Shown: piece after piece, positions 50,339 through 55,777 of the stretch
Layout: each line of letters starts with the position of its first letter
Numbering within the stretch: the first letter of the stretch is position 1
From: an uncultured Gammaproteobacteria bacterium
GTDB taxonomy: Bacteria > Pseudomonadota > Gammaproteobacteria > GCA-002705445 > GCA-002716945
Length of the DNA stretch: 55,777 nt
Assembly (NCBI GenBank): GCA_902521725.1
Contig: CABYTF010000002.1
Span: forward strand, 120,171-175,947
Direction: 5' to 3'
Program-made: the position numbers and the translations under genes
Notes under the pieces: generated by a model
The model's input: only the letters and a program-made list of their open reading frames with translations
Databases searched by the model: none
Told to the model about the DNA's origin: nothing

Positions 50339-50740
50339 ATGAACAGGACTCTAGCACTTATTAAGCCTGACGCAGTTGATAGAAACATCATTGGAGAGAT
50401 AATTGCATTAATTGAACAAAAGGGATTTACTATTAGAGATATGAAATTCATGAAAATGTCACAGTCAATAGCTGAGAAATTCTATGAAGCTCATAAAGAA
50501 AAATCTTTTTATGGTAAACTTGTCACTTATATGACATCAGGTAATATTATTGCATTAATTTTAGAAAAAGATAATGCAGTTAAACTATTTCGTGATCTAA
50601 TTGGCTCAACAGATCCACAGCTTGCAGAAGAGGGTACTATTAGAAAACTTTATGCAATAGACAAATCGTTCAATTCTATTCATGGATCCGACTCTGATGC
50701 TAATGCTGAGAGAGAAATATCAATTATTTTTAATCACTAA
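50339..50740 (+). CDS. ndk: Nucleoside diphosphate kinase
   Basis: Ndk equalises nucleoside triphosphate pools. It has 133 residues. RTLALIKPDAVDRNIIGEI starts the fold and the phosphohistidine is H115 in NSIHGSDSDANAEREI. The preferred start is the ATG at 50339, one base after the iscX stop; five earlier in-frame codons are not needed. Its stop overlaps the hisS ATG by one base. Confidence 0.96.
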   Translation: MNRTLALIKPDAVDRNIIGEIIALIEQKGFTIRDMKFMKMSQSIAEKFYEAHKEKSFYGKLVTYMTSGNIIALILEKDNAVKLFRDLIGSTDPQLAEEGTIRKLYAIDKSFNSIHGSDSDANAEREISIIFNH

Positions 50741-51999
50741 TGGTTGACTTGCTATCAAAAAAAATTAGAGGTTTCAGAGATATACTACCTGATGAAAGTC
50801 AGAAATTTTTATTTCTTGAAGAAAAAATTCATAATATCTGTCCTTTGTTTAATACTAAGCAAATTAGAATTCCAGCTCTAGAGTCACTTAATTTGTTTAA
50901 AAGGTCTATTGGAGAATCCTCTGATATTGTAACGAAAGAAATGTATTCGTTTAAAGATAAGAATGATGAAATTGTTTGTATGATTCCAGAAGGGACAGCA
51001 TCTTCTATGCGCTTAGCTTTTGAAAATAACTTAATATATGATCGTGGTATAAAAAAAAATAGATTCTACTACTATACACCAATGTTTAGGCATGAACGTC
51101 CACAAAAGGGCAGATACAGACAATTTACTCAATTTGGAGTTGAGTTTATGGGCGATGAATCTATCCATGAAGATATTGATTTATTGCTTATGTCTAGGAT
51201 GTTTTTTGAAGAGATTGAACTTGATGGTCTTAAACTCAATATCAATTCTTTAGGCTTAGCAGAGGACAGAAACAAGTATTCTCAAGAACTTCAGTCATAT
51301 TTTAATAATTATCCTGAATCTTTCACTGATCAGCAAATGAACACCATAAAAAATAATCCTCTCAGGATATTGGATAGTAAGGATCAACAGCTCACGGAAA
51401 TAATAAATGGGGCTCCAAATATCTCAAGCTATATAAATAAAGAATCCCTCAAGAAGTTTGACGATATGGTTCAGATTTTAGATGATTTGCATATTGATTA
51501 TGTAATTAACAACAAATTAGTACGCGGGCTGGATTATTATAATGATTTAGTTTTCGAATGGAAAACTGATCAGCTTGGCACACAAGATGCTATTTGTGCT
51601 GGCGGGAGATATGACAACTTATCAACTGTTATCGGCAATGAAGCTATTCCCGCTGTTGGCTTTGCTATGGGTATTGACCGAGTAGTTGAACTCCTAGACT
51701 ACCAGAATACAGATTTAGTTGTTGGATTGTCTGTTATTTCAAGTTCTAAATCTGATATGTCAAAGATCTCAACGCTTCTTAGAAATACTGATAATAAATT
51801 CACGCTTATACAAATGGATACGGGTAAATCTCTAACGAAGCAAATAAAATCTGCTGTTAAATCTAATTGTGATATTTTAGTAATTGTAGGTAGTGAAGAA
51901 ATAAGTAATAATATTCTTACTATTAAAGATCTAAGAAGTGATAGAGATGACCGGACAATTAGCTTTGATGATTTTTCAAAATTTATAGAAGAATATTAG
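50740..51999 (+). CDS. hisS: Histidine-tRNA ligase
   Basis: HisS is a class II aminoacyl-tRNA synthetase. The 419-residue protein contains IRGFRDILPDES, motif 2 (FRHERPQKGRYRQFTQFGVEFMG), the histidine-specific LVRGLDYYNDLVFEW, and motif 3 (AVGFAMGIDRVVELL), followed by the C-terminal anticodon domain. yfgM begins immediately after the stop. The segment ndk-hisS-yfgM-bamB-der is conserved in gammaproteobacteria, though often with rlmN, pilF and ispG between, which are missing here. Confidence 0.96.
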   Translation: MVDLLSKKIRGFRDILPDESQKFLFLEEKIHNICPLFNTKQIRIPALESLNLFKRSIGESSDIVTKEMYSFKDKNDEIVCMIPEGTASSMRLAFENNLIYDRGIKKNRFYYYTPMFRHERPQKGRYRQFTQFGVEFMGDESIHEDIDLLLMSRMFFEEIELDGLKLNINSLGLAEDRNKYSQELQSYFNNYPESFTDQQMNTIKNNPLRILDSKDQQLTEIINGAPNISSYINKESLKKFDDMVQILDDLHIDYVINNKLVRGLDYYNDLVFEWKTDQLGTQDAICAGGRYDNLSTVIGNEAIPAVGFAMGIDRVVELLDYQNTDLVVGLSVISSSKSDMSKISTLLRNTDNKFTLIQMDTGKSLTKQIKSAVKSNCDILVIVGSEEISNNILTIKDLRSDRDDRTISFDDFSKFIEEY

Positions 52000-52593
52000 A
52001 TGAGTGATGAAGAAAAAGTTGTTAGTTGGTTTGAAGAAAACTATAAGTCGCTTATACTCGGTATACTCTTAGGTTTAACTGTACTGTTCGGTTATAAATC
52101 ATATCTGTCAAGTCAAAATAGTACACAACTAGATTTGTCCAGGCAATTTGATCTAGCTGTAATCAGCTATCAAAAAGGAAGTACAGCTGAAATTCTATCT
52201 TTTTCAAAATCTAATATGGCTGATAACTCAGATAACATTTATACTTCTTTGGCAAACTTATATTCTGCAAAGATAATGTATCTGGAAAATAAATTAGATC
52301 AATCTTACCTATTTCTAGATCATATTATTTTGAACTCAGATGATAATGAAATTGTGAATATAGCGAAGTATAGAAAAGCAAAAATCTTGATAGAAGAGAT
52401 GAAATATGAACAAGCTCATACTCTACTTGGCGATGATCCAGATAATTATCAGTTAATTGAGCTGAAAGGTGATCTACATTATTTACAAAATAATGATGAT
52501 GAAGCCCTTAGATATTACAATAAGGTCTTAGCCTATAATATCACTCCTAATGAGAAAAAAAATATACTCGCTAAAATAAACTTTATTAAATGA
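52000..52593 (+). CDS. yfgM: YfgM-like membrane-anchored TPR protein
   Basis: This 197-residue protein has a short cytoplasmic start (MSDEEKVVSWFEENYKSL), one membrane helix at about 18-34, and a periplasmic TPR-like domain with LANLYSAKIMYLENKLDQSY and ELKGDLHYLQNNDDEALRYY. In E. coli YfgM (AncA) it binds SecYEG and the chaperone PpiD to help exported proteins. The call rests on the typical start, layout and position between hisS and bamB. Confidence 0.87.
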   Translation: MSDEEKVVSWFEENYKSLILGILLGLTVLFGYKSYLSSQNSTQLDLSRQFDLAVISYQKGSTAEILSFSKSNMADNSDNIYTSLANLYSAKIMYLENKLDQSYLFLDHIILNSDDNEIVNIAKYRKAKILIEEMKYEQAHTLLGDDPDNYQLIELKGDLHYLQNNDDEALRYYNKVLAYNITPNEKKNILAKINFIK

Positions 52594-53837
52594 TAAAATA
52601 TAGATTCAATATTATCTTGCTTAGTCTAATATTAAGCTCTTGTTCAAACTTTTTGACATGGCATCTCGACAAAGGTATTCATAAGAAGACATCCATACAA
52701 GCCAAATCAACTGTTGAATCAGAAACTATCGTAGAAAATTATAATATTTCGTCTTCAGAGATATGGTCAACTACAACAAATAATGGAATCCATGGAAATA
52801 CAGGATATTTAAAAATATATAAAAAAAACAATCTTATATACTCTGTAGACTCTTATGGTCTTATGTCAGCTGTTTCTTCTACTAGCGGTAAAATAGTTTG
52901 GCAGATTGCAACAAATTATGATGTTAGTTCTGGAATAAGTCTCCTTGGTGATAAGGTTTGCTTTGGCACAATGGATGCTAAATTAATATGTTTTGATATT
53001 GAAACTCTATCTAGTAATAGCCACTTACCAGTCATAACTAGTATGAAAAACATCACTACTTTTTCGAAAACTAATCCTAATATAGAGATAGACTTAATAA
53101 CTGAACTTGCCTCCCCAGTCTTATCTATAAACAATCTATTTCTTCTTAAACTTGATAATGATGATCTCTATTTAATAGACCCTTCATCACAAGATGTAAT
53201 TTGGAAAAGTGAAAGCCAAAATATTCCTTTAAGAACTAAAGGAGCATCCTCGCCACTGGTCCAAAATAGAACAGTTTATATAGCTAGAGACAATGGATCT
53301 TTGTCTGCATATGATCAGACAAATGGCACACTTAAATGGCTTACTATCATCTCTTCAAGATCAGGTAGAAATGATTTGGAATCACAAAGAGATGCTGAAA
53401 TGAATATTTTAGTAAGCAAAGATAGGCTTTTTTATGGCCATTATCAAGGTGACATTGCTTCATTAGATCTTAATACTGGAGATATAATTTGGTCTAGTCC
53501 GTTATCATTCGTAAATAATCTATCAATTCACGATAGCTCAATTTTAGGATCCACTACTGATAATGTCCTTGTTTCTCTGGATAAAGCCTCTGGATTCATG
53601 AATTGGAAGAATGAGGTTAATAAAGATATTACTGAGCCATTTATCATAGATAAAATTGTTATGATATTCTCAACAGATGGAACTTTGTTTGGCTATGATA
53701 TAGAGAATGGAAAGAAGGTATACGAACAGGAATACGGATATGATATTCATCCAAAAACAGAGTTTATCATTGAAAAAAATAATATATACTTCCAGAGTGG
53801 TGATGGAGATACAATCCATCTACGAGTCAATTTATAA
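52590..53837 (+). CDS. bamB: Outer-membrane assembly lipoprotein BamB
   Basis: BamB is an eight-bladed beta-propeller of the BAM complex that folds outer-membrane proteins. The 415-residue protein has a lipoprotein signal with the acylated Cys at residue 18 (LILSSCSN). Propeller repeats show the PQQ-like pattern: SSTSGKIVWQIATN, DPSSQDVIWKSES, TNGTLKWLTII and NTGDIIWSSPL. It overlaps yfgM by four bases and is followed by der. Confidence 0.93.
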   Translation: MIKYRFNIILLSLILSSCSNFLTWHLDKGIHKKTSIQAKSTVESETIVENYNISSSEIWSTTTNNGIHGNTGYLKIYKKNNLIYSVDSYGLMSAVSSTSGKIVWQIATNYDVSSGISLLGDKVCFGTMDAKLICFDIETLSSNSHLPVITSMKNITTFSKTNPNIEIDLITELASPVLSINNLFLLKLDNDDLYLIDPSSQDVIWKSESQNIPLRTKGASSPLVQNRTVYIARDNGSLSAYDQTNGTLKWLTIISSRSGRNDLESQRDAEMNILVSKDRLFYGHYQGDIASLDLNTGDIIWSSPLSFVNNLSIHDSSILGSTTDNVLVSLDKASGFMNWKNEVNKDITEPFIIDKIVMIFSTDGTLFGYDIENGKKVYEQEYGYDIHPKTEFIIEKNNIYFQSGDGDTIHLRVNL

Positions 53838-53842
53838 ATAAA

Positions 53843-55159
53843 ATGTCAGATTCAATTTGCCTTGTAGGTAGAACAAATGTTGGAAAATCTCTTCTTTTTA
53901 ATAAACTAGTTCAATATAAAAATTCAATAGTTTTAAACAAGCATGGGGTTACAAGAGATGTAAATGAAGGTGTGATCCTATTTGAAGATAAGTATCTAAA
54001 TATTCTTGATACTGCTGGAATTTCGTCATCAGACGAGCATTTTTCGAAGCTGGCTTATGATAAGACAATAAATGCAATAAACAAATCATCTGTTATCTTA
54101 TTTGTTACCTCTTTAGATGAGGGTATTACGTCAGGTGATTTAGAAATCTGTTCCATTTTAAGAAAATTTAATAAAAAAATTATTTTAGTTATAAATAAAT
54201 GTGATAAACAAAAATCGCTACTAAAGAAATTTGAATTTTCTGAACTTGGCTTGAATGAATTTTTTGAGGTCTCTGCTAAAACAAATCAAGGACTTGAGAA
54301 TCTTGTCGAGAGATTATTTCAAGTTTGTAGCTGGTCCCTACATAAGCATACTAAGTCGAATAGAATTGCTTTTATAGGGAAACCTAATGTTGGTAAATCT
54401 ACACTTATAAATAGCATTTTGAATGAGAGCCGATCCATTACATCAGATAAACCAGGTACGACAATTGACTCACTAGAGATCCCCTTCACTTTTAAAGGAC
54501 AACACTTTCTTATTTATGACACAGCAGGGATTATGAAGAAAGCATCTAACAAAGAAATAGTAAATAAATACTCTATTAATATGTCTCTTAAATGTATTAG
54601 TGAATCAAATATATGCATTCTTGTTATATCAGCTGAGGAGCTTGTATCCAAACAAGACAAAACAATTTTTAATATTATCAAAGATAATAATAAGCCTTTT
54701 ATTTTAGTCATTAATAAGATTGATTTAGTCAACAAAAAAGATTTAAAGATACTTAAAAGCAAAATAGATTATTTTTCTAATATTCTTTTCAGCACAAAAA
54801 TTATTTACATCTCGGCGTTGCATAATAGAAATATAAGAAAACTTTTATTTACAATTAAATCTTTAGTTACAAACATCAACAAAGAGTTTCGTCCATCGAA
54901 GTTAACAAAAATACTTAATGATGCGTGCAATAAACACCCAATTAAGAATAGTACTAATAGGCTAATAAAGCTAAAATTTGCTAAACAAAACAAAAGTTCT
55001 GATTTATCAATTTCTATTCATGGTAATCAGACAGATAAAATTCCAGATTCTTATAGGAAGTATTTAGTTAATTATTTTTCAGATCAGCTTGGTCTATCCG
55101 GTGTACCTATAAAGCTAATATTTAAGAAAGAAAAGAACCCATATAAAATGGGTTCTTGA
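53843..55159 (+). CDS. der: GTPase Der (EngA)
   Basis: Der has two GTPase domains and helps assemble the 50S subunit. The first P-loop is GRTNVGKS at residues 9-16 with DTAG and NKCD; the second is GKPNVGKS at about 179-186 with DTAG and NKID. A KH-like domain fills the C-terminus. It has 438 residues, shorter than E. coli (490), with a short linker. The final codons (KNPYKMGS) also encode an exact 10-bp hairpin, described separately. Confidence 0.95.
   Translation: MSDSICLVGRTNVGKSLLFNKLVQYKNSIVLNKHGVTRDVNEGVILFEDKYLNILDTAGISSSDEHFSKLAYDKTINAINKSSVILFVTSLDEGITSGDLEICSILRKFNKKIILVINKCDKQKSLLKKFEFSELGLNEFFEVSAKTNQGLENLVERLFQVCSWSLHKHTKSNRIAFIGKPNVGKSTLINSILNESRSITSDKPGTTIDSLEIPFTFKGQHFLIYDTAGIMKKASNKEIVNKYSINMSLKCISESNICILVISAEELVSKQDKTIFNIIKDNNKPFILVINKIDLVNKKDLKILKSKIDYFSNILFSTKIIYISALHNRNIRKLLFTIKSLVTNINKEFRPSKLTKILNDACNKHPIKNSTNRLIKLKFAKQNKSSDLSISIHGNQTDKIPDSYRKYLVNYFSDQLGLSGVPIKLIFKKEKNPYKMGS
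55133..55157 (-). terminator. Intrinsic terminator for the minus-strand genes, inside the end of der
   Basis: AAGAACCCAT (55133-55142) and ATGGGTTCTT (55148-55157) form a perfect 10-bp stem with a five-base loop. Read on the minus strand it is followed by TTCTTTCTTAAATATT, a U-rich tail, so it suits termination of transcripts coming from the DUF4242 and M23 genes. On the plus strand no T run follows, so it is a poor terminator for der. The right arm reaches the der stop codon. Confidence 0.68.
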
Positions 55160-55175
55160 CTACTAATAACTAATA

Positions 55176-55448
55176 TTATTCCGCTGTTTTAGGACTAATA
55201 ATATTTTTTACCTCTGAAATGCTGTTTGCAGGGAAACCTCCTGTGCTCGCGTGATCTTTGATCAGTTGTTCATTGTCAGCATTATAGACACAGTAGACTT
55301 TATCTCCGGTTACATAACTCTGTACCCACTCGATTCCAGTACCCATGTCTTTTAGGATACCGCATGATTTCTGTGATATGCCCTTAAGATCATCTCCTGT
55401 TAAATCTCCAGCGCCTGCTATTTCTCTTTCTATTACATATTGTGGCAT
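55176..55448 (-). CDS. DUF4242 protein
   Basis: This protein of about 90 residues begins MPQYVIEREIAGAGDLTGDD and has VQSYVTGDKVYCVYNADNEQL and HASTGGFPANSISEV. These match the DUF4242 family, small proteins with a ferredoxin-like fold that some databases describe as metal binding. The function is unknown. The ATG at 55448 follows a near-consensus AGGAGGGG ribosome site, so longer upstream frames are rejected. A hairpin lies downstream, inside der. Confidence 0.85.
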   Translation of the reverse strand: MPQYVIEREIAGAGDLTGDDLKGISQKSCGILKDMGTGIEWVQSYVTGDKVYCVYNADNEQLIKDHASTGGFPANSISEVKNIISPKTAE

Positions 55449-55494
55449 TTTACCCCTCCTTTGTTGTGTAATACGTATTATCTTATTATATTCA

Positions 55495-55777
55495 TCAATT
55501 ATCAAGTTTGACCTTGCTGTTCTTGACTAATCCTAGTGGATCTACATAAGTATTATTTAGTAAAACCGACCAATGCAAGTGTGGACCTGTAGACAAACCT
55601 GTATTACCAACTGTTCCTATAAGCTCTCCTTTCTGAACCATTGATCCTCTTGATACATGAATATCATCCATGTGTAAAAATATACTCATTAGACTATTAC
55701 CATGATTAATCAAGACAAATTTTCCATTATAATAATAATCACCAATTAATATAACTTTTCCTGAAGATGGCGAATAA
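55495..55777 (-). CDS. M23 peptidase domain protein, 5'-truncated by the window edge
   Basis: The frame is open to the right edge. The visible part covers the last roughly 93 residues: PSSGKVILIGDYYYNGKF, INHGNSLMSIFLHMDDIHV, GELIGTVGNTGLSTGPHLHW and a short tail. The HMDD region and the HLHW metal motif are those of lysostaphin-type M23 peptidases (or divisome activators of the same fold). HxH of HLHW supplies zinc ligands, so the domain may be active. The N-terminus, including any signal peptide, is outside the window. The gene ends 46 bases upstream of the DUF4242 start. Confidence 0.88.
   Translation of the reverse strand, partial: YSPSSGKVILIGDYYYNGKFVLINHGNSLMSIFLHMDDIHVSRGSMVQKGELIGTVGNTGLSTGPHLHWSVLLNNTYVDPLGLVKNSKVKLDN

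Overview
The window is a gene-dense, AT-rich stretch of bacterial chromosome (about one third G+C by eye). Intergenic gaps are tiny and neighbouring genes often overlap by a few bases. The gene orders leuC-leuD-leuB-asd-fimV-truA-trpF-trpB-trpA-accD-folC-dedD-cvpA-purF, gyrA-pheA-hisC-tyrA-aroA-cmk-rpsA-ihfB-lapA-lapB-pyrF, and queA-tgt-yajC-secD-secF-(suhB)-trmJ-iscRSA-hscBA-fdx-iscX-ndk-hisS-yfgM-bamB-der are classic gammaproteobacterial synteny. Low G+C, heavy compaction, two photolyase-family genes and shrunken or lost genes suggest a streamlined surface-ocean gammaproteobacterium, perhaps SAR86-like. That placement is inference. I see no insertion sequence, prophage, CRISPR array or rRNA.

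Layout. 1-7.0 kb: the end of elongation factor P, then an accessory zone of small membrane proteins, a photolyase-like protein with its FAD domain first, a MazG-like pyrophosphohydrolase, an NTF2-like protein, a PQQ-type sugar dehydrogenase with a small exported protein, a full-length photolyase and tRNA-Arg(CCT). 7.0-8.5 kb: tsaB and psd converge. 8.6-23.0 kb: one long plus-strand run for chorismate, leucine, aspartate-family, tryptophan, fatty-acid, folate and purine synthesis, ending in a YkuD-domain enzyme. 23.0-25.4 kb, minus strand: mupP, ubiG and a degenerate amidohydrolase. 25.5-37.1 kb: gyrA and the aromatic amino-acid, translation and envelope block. 37.1-38.8 kb: adenosine kinase, tRNA-Leu(CAA) and two small genes. 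38.9-44.0 kb: queuosine and Sec genes. 44.0-44.7 kb: a degenerate suhB. 44.7-55.2 kb: trmJ, the Fe-S assembly operon and housekeeping genes. The right edge holds a DUF4242 protein and part of an M23 peptidase, both minus strand.

The most notable points are departures from the expected pattern. The isc operon has iscR, iscS, iscA, hscB, hscA, fdx and iscX but no iscU, although the HscA/HscB chaperones exist to act on IscU. A near-perfect type-1 IscR operator lies in front of iscR. The suhB homologue has lost its phosphatase active site, which fits a SuhB kept only for its transcription role. The amidohydrolase between ubiG and gyrA has lost its first metal motif and its usual neighbour mtnA is absent. 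A YkuD enzyme without a signal peptide sits against mupP, suggesting a cytoplasmic peptidoglycan-recycling L,D-carboxypeptidase. The photolyase-like protein at 1.2-2.4 kb appears circularly permuted. A hairpin serving minus-strand transcripts is built into the last codons of der.

All calls rest on reading the sequence and recalled family motifs. No database search was run.
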